Part shown: positions 1 through 8,862 of the stretch, in pieces
Position numbering within the stretch: the first letter of the stretch is position 1
Layout of the letters: each line of letters begins with the position of its first letter
Notes under the pieces: generated by a model
What the model was told of the DNA's origin: nothing
The model's database searches: none
Seen by the model: only the letters and a program-made list of their open reading frames with translations
Assembly (NCBI RefSeq): GCF_020731355.1
Contig: NZ_JAJFZK010000005.1
Coordinates: 186,001 to 250,000, forward strand
Origin: Bacillus sp. REN16
Lineage (GTDB): Bacteria; Bacillota; Bacilli; Bacillales; Bacillaceae_L
Length of the DNA: 64,000 bases
Direction of reading: 5' to 3'
Made by a program: the position numbers and the translations under genes

Positions 1-2
1 GA

Positions 3-812
3 TATGTTACAGCTGGTACATTGAATGCCAGAGGTGGAGCTTCAACAAACTATTGGATTGTTGCAAAGCTTAGCATGGATACAAAAGTTAAGATTATTAA
101 AGAAGTTAATGGTTGGTATCAAATTGAACACAATGCTACGTGGAAAAATGCGAGTCCGGAAGATACTCTCTACTATTTAAATCCAAATACCTTCAGTCGT
201 GAGTCAGCAGCATTTTATCAGTTCATGAAATTATCTGGAACTGCTGGTGTTACTGCAAGTGAGGTAAATGAGAAAATTCTTAAGGATAAAGGCATCTTGA
301 CTGGCAGGGCAGATGCTTTTATTGAGGCAGGACAGCTATATAATATTAATGAAATTTATTTATTATCACATGCATTACACGAGACTGGAAACGGTAAGTC
401 CCAACTTGCTTCAGGTGTTAAGATTAATAGGAAATATAATGATAAGGGTCAATTGATTATCGATATTTTAGATTCTTCCGCTGCTTCATATGATACTATC
501 GTATATAATATGTACGGTATTGGAGCTGCTGATTCATGTGCACTAAAATGTGGCGTTGAAAAGGCTTATTATGAAGGATGGACTACTCCGGATAAGGCAA
601 TAATAGGTGGAGCTAAGTTCATTGCGGAAAAATATGTTCATAATCAAAAGGATACCTTGTATAAGATGAAATGGAATCCAGATACTCCAGGAGCATATTT
701 GTATGCAACTGATATCGGCTGGGCTATTAAGCAGACAAGCAGAATTTATGATTTGTATCGTTTGATAGATGGCTATTCAATTACATTTGAAATTCCAGAA
801 TATCGAAAGTAA
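3..812 (+). CDS. SH3b-GH73 cell-wall hydrolase (glucosaminidase), 5' truncated by window edge
   Basis: The reading frame is open from the first bases of the window, so the N-terminus (signal peptide and probably more SH3b repeats) lies outside. The first roughly 45 visible residues look like the end of a bacterial SH3 (SH3b) domain: 'TAGTLNARGGAST' resembles the usual 'LNVRSGPST' motif and is followed by 'VNGWYQI'. The rest matches the GH73 endo-beta-N-acetylglucosaminidase fold, with the conserved 'LLSHALHETGNGKS' segment holding the catalytic Glu and a 'YNMYGIGA' segment. Enzymes of this family (LytD/LytG type in B. subtilis) cut the glycan strands of peptidoglycan outside the cell. The TTG at 21 is not the real start because coding similarity continues upstream of it. 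A strong terminator follows directly. The family is clear; the exact orthologue is not. Confidence 0.85.
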   Translation, partial: YVTAGTLNARGGASTNYWIVAKLSMDTKVKIIKEVNGWYQIEHNATWKNASPEDTLYYLNPNTFSRESAAFYQFMKLSGTAGVTASEVNEKILKDKGILTGRADAFIEAGQLYNINEIYLLSHALHETGNGKSQLASGVKINRKYNDKGQLIIDILDSSAASYDTIVYNMYGIGAADSCALKCGVEKAYYEGWTTPDKAIIGGAKFIAEKYVHNQKDTLYKMKWNPDTPGAYLYATDIGWAIKQTSRIYDLYRLIDGYSITFEIPEYRK

Positions 813-815
813 TGT

Positions 816-858
816 AAAGAGACCAATCCGTAAAAAGATTGGTCTCTTTCATTTTTTG
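816..858 (+). terminator. Intrinsic terminator of the GH73 gene
   Basis: A perfect 13-bp stem (816-828 with 837-849, AAAGAGACCAATC) around an 8-nt loop is followed by a T-rich run, four bases after the stop codon. Confidence 0.9.
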
Positions 859-861
859 GAA

Positions 862-891
862 ATAAAAAAGAAACCCACAAAAAGTGGGTTT
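862..891 (-). terminator. Intrinsic terminator of the LCP gene (minus strand)
   Basis: The 8-bp stem AAACCCAC/GTGGGTTT (871-878 with 884-891) is followed on the minus strand by a run of T (the A-rich bases 862-869 of the plus strand). It sits just past the stop of the minus-strand gene at 897. Confidence 0.85.
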
Positions 892-896
892 AAAGA

Positions 897-1904
897 TTAT
901 TTTGAGTTATTTTCTTCCAATCCATATTGATTTGATGACTGCAACTCCAAATGGGTCATCAATTCTTCGTGAATCTCAGCAACCGAATCCTCTTCAGGGA
1001 TAATATAAGAAATTCCATTAATTGTGTCGCTATATCCTTCTAATGTTAGTGTTTCTATATTATTTGAACCGAAATTTGGATATTGCTTGAGAATGGCTAG
1101 TAAATCCCTTACTCTTAGGTTTGTTTGGATATTACTTCCTATTTCTTTTGAGATTTTGTCTATCTTCAAAACTGAAGTTGGTTTTACCAACTCATCAACA
1201 ACTGCCATTACAATTTGTTTTTGTCGCTCGTTTCGTCCTATGTCACCCATAGGGTCCTGATATCTCATTCGCGCATAGGTTAATGCTTCATTACCATTTA
1301 ATTTCATTTTACCCTCAGTAAAATAATATTTGGTGTTCCAATCACCTTGTTTGTAATCCGAAAAGTCAAATGGTACATCTACTGTTACTCCACCAAGAAT
1401 ATCAATTGTTTTTACAAATCCGTCAAAGTTGATTGTTGCATAATAATCAATCGGAATCTCTAAATAATTTTCAACTGTTTTAATTGTTAATTCTTTTCCG
1501 CCAAAAGAATATGAGTGATTAATTTTATCCTTTTTTTGTTTTCCTGGAATGTTAACTAGTGAGTCCCTGGGAATACTAACAAGTTTCGCCGATCCTTCAT
1601 TAGGGTTAAAAGTTGCTACCATTAATGTATCGGATCTGCCGCCTTTGCCTTCGCTTGAATAATCCTCAATACCCATAAGTAATACGGAAAAAGGATCTTT
1701 ACTAATCGTTACTTCTTCTTCACGCAACTCTGATTTACTCCCACGATCGATTTCTTCATATGAGTTATTTGCTGCTTTCATTGCGGAATAAAAAACATAG
1801 CCACCATACGCGAGTATGATTATCAAAACAAATAATAAAAGTCGTAAAAATATTCTTCGTTTTCTTTTCTTTTTCTTCTTTACTGATTCTCTTGACATGT
1901 TCAA
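897..1904 (-). CDS. LytR-CpsA-Psr (LCP) family wall glycopolymer ligase
   Basis: 335 aa. A very basic N-terminus (KKKKKRKRR) and one membrane segment at about residues 18-40 precede an extracellular LCP domain from about residue 70. The LCP signature is visible: 'LLMGIED', 'GRSDTLMVATFNP', 'KLVSIPRDSLVNIPG', 'KINHSYSFGG', and later 'ALTYARMRYQDPMGDIGRNERQ', whose Arg and Asp residues bind the polyprenyl-pyrophosphate substrate. LCP enzymes transfer teichoic acid-type polymers from lipid carriers to peptidoglycan. The neighbour YvyE and the nearby degSU match B. subtilis yvhJ/tagV, but paralogues (TagT/U/V) are hard to separate by eye. The start is a TTG at 1904: GAGGAG lies 8 nt upstream, while the ATG at 1898 would be 14 nt away. 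Confidence 0.88.
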   Translation of the reverse strand: MNMSRESVKKKKKRKRRIFLRLLLFVLIIILAYGGYVFYSAMKAANNSYEEIDRGSKSELREEEVTISKDPFSVLLMGIEDYSSEGKGGRSDTLMVATFNPNEGSAKLVSIPRDSLVNIPGKQKKDKINHSYSFGGKELTIKTVENYLEIPIDYYATINFDGFVKTIDILGGVTVDVPFDFSDYKQGDWNTKYYFTEGKMKLNGNEALTYARMRYQDPMGDIGRNERQKQIVMAVVDELVKPTSVLKIDKISKEIGSNIQTNLRVRDLLAILKQYPNFGSNNIETLTLEGYSDTINGISYIIPEEDSVAEIHEELMTHLELQSSNQYGLEENNSK

Positions 1905-1931
1905 TTTAATTTCTCCTCTTTTTGTGGAAGC

Positions 1932-2573
1932 TTATTTATTTTCTACTATCTTTTCTAAATATGTCACAACACCCTCAGAAATCTCAGCTTGTCCATTCGT
2001 AAGCTCGGTCATCCATTCGGTGAATTGCGGTGTTTGGTTTTCTTCTACATAGGTTTCGATTTCCACGGCATCAATATACTTGATTTCTTTGATTTGATAA
2101 ATGGAGGAGCGAAGTTCGTTCTCTACCTTGCCAAGCCAGGTGTAGTCAATTTTGGTATGCATGACTCTCATCAGTTTGCGTTCGACGATGCCAGTTACTT
2201 GGAGGCCTTCAGATGTTGACTTTCCGTATGCGCGAATTAGTCCTCCTGCTCCTAATTTTATTCCGCCGAAATACCTAGTTATGACAACAACAGTGTCTTT
2301 TAACTGTTTTTTCTTTAGGACTTCCAATATTGGGACACCCGCAGTTCCACTTGGTTCGCCGTCATCATTTGCTTTTTGAATGTGGTCGTTTTCGCCAATG
2401 AGATATGCGGAACAATTATGGGTTGCATCCCAGTTTTGTTTTTTTATTTTTTGTATGAATTCCTGCGCTTCCTCTTCGGTTGTAGCGCGGTCAACATATG
2501 CGATAAAGCGTGATTTTTGAATAATTATTTCATGCTCGCCATACCCTTTTACTGTATAATAGGAATGAAGCAT
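1932..2573 (-). CDS. yvyE: YvyE, IMPACT/YigZ-family protein
   Basis: 213 aa from ATG 2573, chosen because GGGAGG lies 9 nt upstream and because the product then begins 'MLHSYYTVKGYGEHEI', like known YvyE proteins. The longer frame to 2609 has no such support. The N-terminal IMPACT (UPF0029) domain shows 'KSRFIAYV', 'THNCSAYLIG', 'DDGEPSGTAGVPIL' and 'VVVITRYFGGIKLGAGGLIRAY', all typical. The C-terminal DUF1949-like domain follows at about residues 135-205. The biochemical role in bacteria is not settled; the eukaryotic relative IMPACT acts on GCN2. The gene is divergent from degS and convergent with nothing, and it precedes the LCP gene on the same strand by 27 nt, so the two are probably cotranscribed. 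Confidence 0.9.
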   Translation of the reverse strand: MLHSYYTVKGYGEHEIIIQKSRFIAYVDRATTEEEAQEFIQKIKKQNWDATHNCSAYLIGENDHIQKANDDGEPSGTAGVPILEVLKKKQLKDTVVVITRYFGGIKLGAGGLIRAYGKSTSEGLQVTGIVERKLMRVMHTKIDYTWLGKVENELRSSIYQIKEIKYIDAVEIETYVEENQTPQFTEWMTELTNGQAEISEGVVTYLEKIVENK

Positions 2574-2795
2574 TGCGTAATACCTCCCATCGGGGCTCTT
2601 ACGAAACATGTAGTGACAAAATTCGGCACTGACTGAGTTTTTCTATAAAATTTTTTGCCCATTCTTCTATTATAAAACGACATAATTTTTACAGCAATGG
2701 TTTGTTTTTGGCATAGGCTAGATGTAATGGAAATGTAATCGATATGAAACGCTATAAATAACAATTATGTATATAATATAGATGGAGGTGGAAGC

Positions 2796-3935
2796 ATGGC
2801 CACCAAAGGGTTCGACATTAAAGTTCTTGATTCAATTTTGGAAAAAATGGTACACACCGTTGATCATAGTAAAGAAGAGATTTTTCGGATTGGTGAGCAA
2901 TCTCGTAATGAATTTGTATCCTTTACGGATGAGTTAAAGGATATTAAGGAACGAGTTGGAACGATTATCGATGAAGTGGATCGTTTGGAAAACCACTCTC
3001 GATTTGCAAGAAAACGGCTCTCCGAGGTGAGCAGCCATTTTAATAAGTATTCAGAAGATGAAATTCGAAATGCGTATGAGAAGGCTCATGATTTGCAGAT
3101 GCAGTTAGCCGTAGTAAGGCAGGAGGAAAAGCAGCTGCGCGAGCGTCGCGATGAGCTTGAAAGACGATTAGTTGGCTTACATGATACGATTGAACGTGCA
3201 GATCATCTCGTTGGTCAAATTTCCGTCGTTCTTAATTATTTAAATAGTGATTTTAAAATGGTTGGCGAAATTTTAGAGGATGCGAAGCAAAAGCAGGCAT
3301 TTGGTCTGAAGATAATTGAAGCACAAGAAGAGGAACGCCGTAAGCTTTCTCGTGAAATTCACGATGGACCTGCCCAGATGCTCGCAAATGTGATGCTGCG
3401 CTCGCAAATCATTGATAAGGTCTATCGCGAGAGTCCGGAGCAGGGTGTGAAGGAAATTCACGATTTGAGGAAGATGGTTCGTTCTGCATTGTATGAGGTG
3501 CGACGAATCATTTATGACCTACGTCCGATGGCACTGGATGATCTTGGATTAGTTCCGACCCTCAAAAAGTACCTATCGACGATCGAAGAATATAATGGCG
3601 ACACTACGATTTCATTTACATTTATTGGATTGGAGCAAAGAATTCCATCCAAATTTGAAGTGGCTTTATTCCGAATGGTACAAGAAGCCGTTCAAAACGC
3701 GTTAAAACACGCGGACGCAAGAGAAATTGTCGTGAAGCTTGAGATAGGTAGAAATCATGTAACTGTTATCGTGAAAGACAATGGAAAAGGCTTTGATATC
3801 CGAGAGAAGAAGAAAGACTCGTTTGGGTTAATTGGAATGCGTGAGCGAGTGGATCTACTTGATGGAAATTTAACGATCGATTCAAGTGTTGGTGCTGGAA
3901 CGCTAGTGATGATTCAGGTGCCGATTGAGGTTTGA
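2796..3935 (+). CDS. degS: DegS, two-component sensor histidine kinase
   Basis: 379 aa, cytoplasmic, with no membrane segment. An N-terminal sensor part rich in coiled coil (about residues 25-165) is followed by a HisKA_3 dimerisation/phosphotransfer domain with 'RKLSREIHDGPAQM'. His189 is the phosphorylation site and is the same residue number as in B. subtilis DegS. The ATPase domain shows 'VQEAVQNALKHADA' (N box) and 'VKDNGKGFD' and 'FGLIGMRERV' (G boxes). DegS phosphorylates DegU to control exoenzyme secretion, biofilm formation, competence and motility. GGAGGTGG sits just before the ATG at 2796. degU follows after 227 nt, in the order known from B. subtilis. Confidence 0.97.
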   Translation: MATKGFDIKVLDSILEKMVHTVDHSKEEIFRIGEQSRNEFVSFTDELKDIKERVGTIIDEVDRLENHSRFARKRLSEVSSHFNKYSEDEIRNAYEKAHDLQMQLAVVRQEEKQLRERRDELERRLVGLHDTIERADHLVGQISVVLNYLNSDFKMVGEILEDAKQKQAFGLKIIEAQEEERRKLSREIHDGPAQMLANVMLRSQIIDKVYRESPEQGVKEIHDLRKMVRSALYEVRRIIYDLRPMALDDLGLVPTLKKYLSTIEEYNGDTTISFTFIGLEQRIPSKFEVALFRMVQEAVQNALKHADAREIVVKLEIGRNHVTVIVKDNGKGFDIREKKKDSFGLIGMRERVDLLDGNLTIDSSVGAGTLVMIQVPIEV

Positions 3936-4162
3936 ATGGATTTGAAAATTAAAGGCTAAGATTGATATATCGTGTGGGCCTCCTTTTCGAGATTCTGAGA
4001 AATTTTCGGTGATACGTTACAAGAAATGGTTAAATTACTATACGCTACTTATTTATATAGAAAATATAAGAATAATCTTACTAATACGATGTGTTAATAC
4101 TGCTTAAGGAGTATTGACCGAAATTGCCTCGATTGTCAAAATGAAAGGGGGAGGCGTTATTC

Positions 4163-4852
4163 ATGAAAACAAGCATAGTTATTATTGATGATCACCAATT
4201 ATTTCGCGAAGGTGTAAAACGAATACTAGATTTTGAACCAACCTTTCAAGTGGTAGCAGAGGGTGACGATGGGGAACAGGCGGTAGCGTTAATTGAGCAG
4301 CATAAGCCTGATGTTGTCATCATGGACATCAACATGCCACATTTGAATGGAATTGAAGCAACGAAACAATTAATTGACACTTACCCTGATACGAAGGTCA
4401 TTATATTATCGATCCACGATGACGAAAGCTATGTGACGCATGCCCTTAAAACTGGAGCAACTGGTTATTTATTAAAGGAAATGGATGCGGATTCTCTAGT
4501 CGAAGCGGTCAAAGTCGTCGCAGAAGGTGGATCATACTTGCATCCAAGAGTTACACATAATTTAGTAAAAGAATTCCGTCGACTTGCCGTTGCAAGTGGC
4601 CAATCCGTTGCAGCACAATCATATGTAACAGCAGAAGTTCGCCGTCCATTACATCTGTTAACAAGAAGAGAATGCGAAGTTCTTCAGTTGTTAACTGACG
4701 GACGAAGCAATCGCGGCATCGGTGACGATCTATATATCAGTGAAAAAACGGTTAAAAACCATGTAAGTAACATTTTACAAAAGATGAACGTTAACGATCG
4801 TACCCAGGCTGTTGTTGTAGCTATTAAAAATGGCTGGGTTGAGGTTAAATAA
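4163..4852 (+). CDS. degU: DegU, LuxR/NarL-type response regulator
   Basis: 229 aa. The receiver domain (about residues 1-120) has the acidic pair 'IIDDHQ', the phospho-acceptor Asp55 in 'VIMDINMPH', a conserved Thr/Ser region near 'ILSIHDD' and '[10 protein letters not shown]'. The NarL-type helix-turn-helix (about residues 163-226) shows '[15 protein letters not shown]' and '[17 protein letters not shown]'. DegU with DegS controls degradative enzymes, competence (unphosphorylated form, via comK) and flagellar/biofilm decisions. AAAGGGGGAGG precedes the ATG. The last codons and the terminator of this gene are duplicated 3.8 kb downstream (8668-8740), at the far end of the inserted two-gene cassette. 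Confidence 0.97.
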   Translation: MKTSIVIIDDHQLFREGVKRILDFEPTFQVVAEGDDGEQAVALIEQHKPDVVIMDINMPHLNGIEATKQLIDTYPDTKVIILSIHDDESYVTHALKTGATGYLLKEMDADSLVEAVKVVAEGGSYLHPRVTHNLVKEFRRLAVASGQSVAAQSYVTAEVRRPLHLLTRRECEVLQLLTDGRSNRGIGDDLYISEKTVKNHVSNILQKMNVNDRTQAVVVAIKNGWVEVK

Positions 4853-4902
4853 TTTAATAGATTGGTAGGAAGCTGAGCTCTCGGATGGGGGGCTTGGCTT
4901 TT
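4827..4902 (+). repeat. degU 3' end plus terminator, copy 1 of direct repeat
   Basis: This stretch holds the last eight codons of degU, its stop and its terminator. It recurs with a few substitutions and small gaps at 8668-8740. Shared blocks include 'TGAGGTTA', 'AATAGATTGGT' and 'AAGCTGAGCTCTCGG'. The two copies bracket the genes at 5060-8623. Confidence 0.85.
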
Positions 4903-4907
4903 TTTAT
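4870..4907 (+). terminator. Intrinsic terminator of degU
   Basis: Stem AAGCTGAGC (4870-4878) with GCTTGGCTT (4892-4900), containing two G-T pairs, followed by a run of seven T. Confidence 0.8.
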
Positions 4908-4955
4908 TTGATTGAGGAATCCCTTTTCATGAATAAAAAGAACTACCTTCCCTAC

Positions 4956-4984
4956 TTCCAAATGGTGTATGATCGAATTATAAT
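4956..4984 (+). promoter_or_regulatory. Possible sigma-A promoter of the two-gene cassette
   Basis: A perfect -10 TATAAT (4979-4984) lies 17 nt after a weak -35, TTCCAA (4956-4961), 75 nt upstream of the first cassette gene. This is a motif match only. Confidence 0.4.
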
Positions 4985-5059
4985 CATTTCGTAGGTCGAA
5001 AGTTTTAAATACGATACAGTTATTAGATTACATAATTAGATAAAGAAGAGGGGTCAATT

Positions 5060-6376
5060 ATGGTTCAATATTGTACGAGGTGCAAAGTCATCCACAATAA
5101 CGACGAATTATGTCCTCATTACGTAAAGCAATTGAAAGAAAATCCATCATTGCTTGCGGAGGCGGCTAATTTCACAGTAGTGGCAGGACAGTATCATTTG
5201 GTTACATCTCAAACGCTAGATACCCTTGCACAAAGTGTGAATAAGCTTGCCGGGACAAACCTTACATATGAAGGGACGCATCAGTTTACCCGTGATATTC
5301 AAGTGTTTCGCCAGTTAAATGTTGATTCCTTTTCTAGAAGTGGACACTTTGCTAATGCGAAAAGCGCGCAAAATTATTTTTTAAATGGGACAGAAAATCA
5401 AAGACAGAATGTGTTGAGGAAACTAAATGGTACGGCACAGGAAATTGATTGGTTGAGATGGAAAAAAGGAAAGCTTAGTAGTTTAGCAGAAAAATCCAAG
5501 CTATTAGGGGAAGAGACGTCGAACGCACCAGGAATAGATGGAACGTCTGTGAATCGGTTTGTAAAAAAAAGAATCGAAAAAGTTACGGTTAAGGCGTCTG
5601 TGAGTGACAAGGGTCTTGGGACGAATATCAAGGGTGTCTTAAAAGCATTAGAAAAAGGAACGCTAGACCCTAAAGATACATTAGTAGGAATTGAAGGATC
5701 TTCCGAAGCACTGGCCAAGGCATTGGATCACAATATCAAAAAGGCATTAGATGCAGGCAATACGGAATATGCTAAACGTTTGCAGCAGGCTAAAGAGTAT
5801 ATGAAAGTAAAGGAACTAAACAATTACGAGCGTGTCAAGAGTTCAACAGCTAGATTAGAAAATAAAATAAAGTCTGGGCAGGCGGCAGTACAAGTAACGG
5901 CGAATGATGTAGCTAAAAAAGCTTGTCAAGGAGCAATTGTCGGCGCTGCGGTTTCTTTAACGATTTCAAGTATCTCGAATTATATGAAATATAAAAACGG
6001 AGAGATCAAAGAGGAAGAAGCTTTTGTTTCAATCGGAAAAGAAACGATTAAAGGTGGGGTTGTTGGTGGAGCAATGGGGGCGTTAACCCTCTTTCTGCCA
6101 GGTGGTGCGTTAGGTTTTGCAGCAGGGATGGCGATCGGTATTTATTTGAATGCGACTGCCACAAATGTTCTCGACGAAATTTTCGGGGAAGGCGCCTACG
6201 GGCAAATATTAGATGCTTCTGGCTATGTTTACGGAATGACGGTGAATTTAGAGAGTGCTCTACAAAAGATCGAGCAAAATGAGAAGCATTTAGCTGGTAA
6301 TATACGTAAAGCCAAGAAAACAGCAGAATCGGTGGATGAGAATTTCGATGAATTTGATTTGATAATGAAGGAGTAA
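5060..6376 (+). CDS. Unrecognised protein: N-terminal Cys cluster, helical middle, C-terminal glycine-rich membrane region
   Basis: 438 aa; I do not recognise a named family. The N-terminus has C5-x2-C8-x9-C18-x-H20, a plausible small zinc site. Residues of about 100-310 are polar and probably helical, with Lys/Glu-rich stretches. Residues of about 290-380 hold two hydrophobic, glycine-rich segments ('GAIVGAAVSLTISSIS' and 'GGVVGGAMGALTLFLPGGA' running into 'GFAAGMAIGIYL') that look like a glycine-zipper hairpin, a pattern seen in membrane-inserting or pore-forming proteins. There is no signal peptide. GAGGGG precedes the ATG. The downstream gene starts 10 nt after this stop and uses an RBS overlapping it, so the two are translationally linked. 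The gene lies between degU and degV where B. subtilis has none, so it is accessory. A toxin, defence or envelope role is speculation. Confidence 0.75.
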   Translation: MVQYCTRCKVIHNNDELCPHYVKQLKENPSLLAEAANFTVVAGQYHLVTSQTLDTLAQSVNKLAGTNLTYEGTHQFTRDIQVFRQLNVDSFSRSGHFANAKSAQNYFLNGTENQRQNVLRKLNGTAQEIDWLRWKKGKLSSLAEKSKLLGEETSNAPGIDGTSVNRFVKKRIEKVTVKASVSDKGLGTNIKGVLKALEKGTLDPKDTLVGIEGSSEALAKALDHNIKKALDAGNTEYAKRLQQAKEYMKVKELNNYERVKSSTARLENKIKSGQAAVQVTANDVAKKACQGAIVGAAVSLTISSISNYMKYKNGEIKEEEAFVSIGKETIKGGVVGGAMGALTLFLPGGALGFAAGMAIGIYLNATATNVLDEIFGEGAYGQILDASGYVYGMTVNLESALQKIEQNEKHLAGNIRKAKKTAESVDENFDEFDLIMKE

Positions 6377-6385
6377 GGATTTGAA

Positions 6386-8623
6386 ATGAGCCTACAAGAG
6401 TTACATATTGACTATGACTACTATCAACAAGAAACATCATTAGAAGATTTAAAAGAAGCGGCAAACAAGTTGAGCATTGCTGCACAGGAGCAGTTCGACG
6501 AAATTAAAAACGAGAAATGGTTTACGAGAGTGTTTGACATGGTCACTCTTTCCACGAAAAAAGACCAACGTATGGCTTCTCAAATTGGAGAACTATCCCA
6601 AGCGCAAACCATTTTTATGGAAATCCTTGTGCGCCTTTCGACTAATGATCGTCGGATTTCAGAGCTTGTGACAACCTCAATGGAGAAAATAAAACGTCTC
6701 TCTCAACAAGATTTACTTTTAGCTAAAAAAGTTAAAGAATTGGAGAATTACTGTGTTCTAGGTCTTACAAAGCAAACGGACATAGTTGATTTACCAATGA
6801 AGGAAAAGCAAATAGCAGGTGGCTTACTGCTCCATCTTATGGATCAATTTGAGCATGTATCGGAACATCAGCAAGCATACGCCAATGCTGTATTAAACTA
6901 TATCGAGGTAGATCCACAACCAATTGACATTCATCAAGCCATTTATTCGTTAAACAATATTGATTCAAAAAAGATTCTGCTTCAATGCTGTATTGAATAT
7001 GGATTCCTTCAGCATTTTAATTTTGATTTCTTAGAAGGAATCGAGGAGCTGCTAGAAGAATTCGATTTTGGAAATAAGACGATTAAAGAGCTGGTGTCAA
7101 AAGTTGAAAACCTATACAAGTTACGTGGAGAAGATGGCTTTATTGACAAATATGGGGGATATGATTTTCTAGAGCCAGATGAGACGTTTTATGCAGAACT
7201 TGAGGATGCTGAAGCACAATATGAAATGATAGAGAAAGAGGATGTAGTAATCTCTACAATCCTTCACATTCCATCTGGAACCGTACAAGAGTTTCATAAT
7301 AAAAACATTTATATCAATACGTATATTCGTTGTGAAGGAACATTGCGCTTTGAAAACTGTTCAGTCTACTATAATGAATCAGAAGAAGCGAATGAAATCA
7401 TTGTAGAAGAAGGTGCAGAGCTGGAGTTTTTAAATTGTGCCATCTTTTGTAAAGGCGAAGTAGATAATTTTTTCATACAGACAAAAGAGAATAGTGAATT
7501 ATTGTTCCAAAATTGCGAATTTTACGGGTGCAGTTATTTTGCGAATTTGGAATATAACGGGTCAATCACAATTGAAAAATCAAAACTCATTAATCCCTCC
7601 GAAAACTTTTTATCTGGACAGTACAATAAGGGGACGATTCAAAACTGCGCAATTACCTTTACAACGATACCTAAGTCTTCAACAAAGGAAAATGAGTATT
7701 CTTGGAAACCTGTTTTTAATGTAAACACTTTTTCGGAGGAGCCACGATTTGTTATCCAAGAGTGTGTAGTGAATGGGGACGCACTAACCTATTCAAGCAC
7801 AACACCTTCACTCATTATTTTTGATATCGAAAAAGGTGTCTATCAAAACTGCAGCTTTGAGTTTTTGAATAATTGCATTAGGAATGCGAAAGAGGTTGTT
7901 CAATCCGAATTTACGAATTGCGGATCCGTTTTGACGCTTGGTGGCCTATTTTCGTTGGAAGAAATAAAACTTACGAACAGTCTGTTCATGAAATGTGAGT
8001 CTGTTGTAGAAGCCAGCCATTCCTCTATCATTTCGAACTGTCAATTTATTGATTGTACAAACAATATTATTAAAACGGACTTTGATGGCGGGGTCACGAT
8101 TGAATATTGTGAGTTTGATAATGTAACGTATACAAATGGTTCATCTTTTATAAGCGAAGGAAGTTTATATTTTCAACGAACCAAAAATAAAAGTTCGACA
8201 TTTAGTACAGTGAAAAAATGTGTTTTCAATGGTTTCGAAACGGAAAGTGGTTTCTTAATTTTAGGAAATGTATTTGAAAAAATAAAAGGTCCTACTGCCT
8301 TTATTGAAGATTGCACGTTTCAAAATTGTGTTACAAAGCGGGATAGCGGAAAAATTATTAAACAGTATTCCTCTTATTTCGGGTTATTTAATAAAGAAAT
8401 TGAAGTGGAAGCCATAGCTATTCGAAACTGCCGTGGATTGGATAAGATAAATAAAGAAAATGGCTATACAGAAGACGTCATTATTAAAGGGGAAACTCCG
8501 ACGGGTGCAAAAATAGGAGCAAGTATTGTGGCAGGTACCAGTATTGGCCTTTCACCAATAGGACTTATTGCGGCAGGCATTATTAAGCATGTTACAACTG
8601 ATACGGATAGGCATGTAGAGTAA
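6386..8623 (+). CDS. Large protein with helical N-terminus and right-handed beta-helix repeats
   Basis: 745 aa, with no signal peptide. Residues of about 1-280 are helical and charged. From about residue 295 to 690 there are at least ten irregular repeats with an Asn-Cys or Cys ladder, such as 'FENCSVYY', 'FLNCAIFC', 'FQNCEFYGC', 'IQNCAITF', 'YQNCSFEF', 'ISNCQFIDC', 'IEYCEFDN', 'VKKCVFNGF' and 'IEDCTFQNC'. This is the pattern of a right-handed parallel beta-helix (pectate-lyase-like fold) with stacked polar and aromatic positions. No carbohydrate active-site motif is evident. The C-terminus (about 703-735) is glycine-rich and hydrophobic, echoing the partner protein. AAGGAG overlaps the stop of the upstream gene, which argues for an operon. 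Function unknown; binding to a surface, polymer or partner is the most that can be inferred. Confidence 0.78.
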   Translation: MSLQELHIDYDYYQQETSLEDLKEAANKLSIAAQEQFDEIKNEKWFTRVFDMVTLSTKKDQRMASQIGELSQAQTIFMEILVRLSTNDRRISELVTTSMEKIKRLSQQDLLLAKKVKELENYCVLGLTKQTDIVDLPMKEKQIAGGLLLHLMDQFEHVSEHQQAYANAVLNYIEVDPQPIDIHQAIYSLNNIDSKKILLQCCIEYGFLQHFNFDFLEGIEELLEEFDFGNKTIKELVSKVENLYKLRGEDGFIDKYGGYDFLEPDETFYAELEDAEAQYEMIEKEDVVISTILHIPSGTVQEFHNKNIYINTYIRCEGTLRFENCSVYYNESEEANEIIVEEGAELEFLNCAIFCKGEVDNFFIQTKENSELLFQNCEFYGCSYFANLEYNGSITIEKSKLINPSENFLSGQYNKGTIQNCAITFTTIPKSSTKENEYSWKPVFNVNTFSEEPRFVIQECVVNGDALTYSSTTPSLIIFDIEKGVYQNCSFEFLNNCIRNAKEVVQSEFTNCGSVLTLGGLFSLEEIKLTNSLFMKCESVVEASHSSIISNCQFIDCTNNIIKTDFDGGVTIEYCEFDNVTYTNGSSFISEGSLYFQRTKNKSSTFSTVKKCVFNGFETESGFLILGNVFEKIKGPTAFIEDCTFQNCVTKRDSGKIIKQYSSYFGLFNKEIEVEAIAIRNCRGLDKINKENGYTEDVIIKGETPTGAKIGASIVAGTSIGLSPIGLIAAGIIKHVTTDTDRHVE

Positions 8624-8667
8624 AGAAGTAAGGATCCTGACCTAAAGTGTTCCTGAGCCCTTTTACT

Positions 8668-8740
8668 AAATTGGCTGGGGTGAGGTTAGATAGAATAGAT
8701 TGGTGGAAAGCTGAGCTCTCGGTGAGGGCTTGGCTTTTTT
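8668..8740 (+). repeat. degU 3' end plus terminator, copy 2 (degenerate, ends the cassette)
   Basis: This is a decayed copy of the degU tail (4827-4902), including the hairpin AAGCTGAGC (8708-8716) with GCTTGGCTT (8728-8736) and a T run. It has no upstream degU sequence and therefore cannot be an intact gene. It now serves as the terminator of the 5060-8623 operon. Confidence 0.85.
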
Positions 8741-8776
8741 GTTACTAATTTGGACATATTTACATGCTTTCGAAAC

Positions 8777-8803
8777 TAAAAAATCTTTAATATCGGTCGA
8801 TAA
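8777..8803 (+). promoter_or_regulatory. Sigma-D-like promoter of the MCP gene
   Basis: TAAA (8777-8780), 15 nt, then GTCGATAA (8796-8803), against the sigma-D consensus TAAA-N15-GCCGATAT. It lies 60 nt upstream of a chemoreceptor gene, a typical sigma-D target. Confidence 0.7.
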
Positions 8804-8862
8804 AATAAAAGTACTGTGAGGGTATAACGACGAACGTGACAACGTAGAAAGGAAATTCCACT

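Noticed and set aside
6048-6485. 145-aa minus-strand frame across the cassette gene junction
   Set aside because: Shadow of the two plus-strand genes, with no ribosome site and low-complexity composition.
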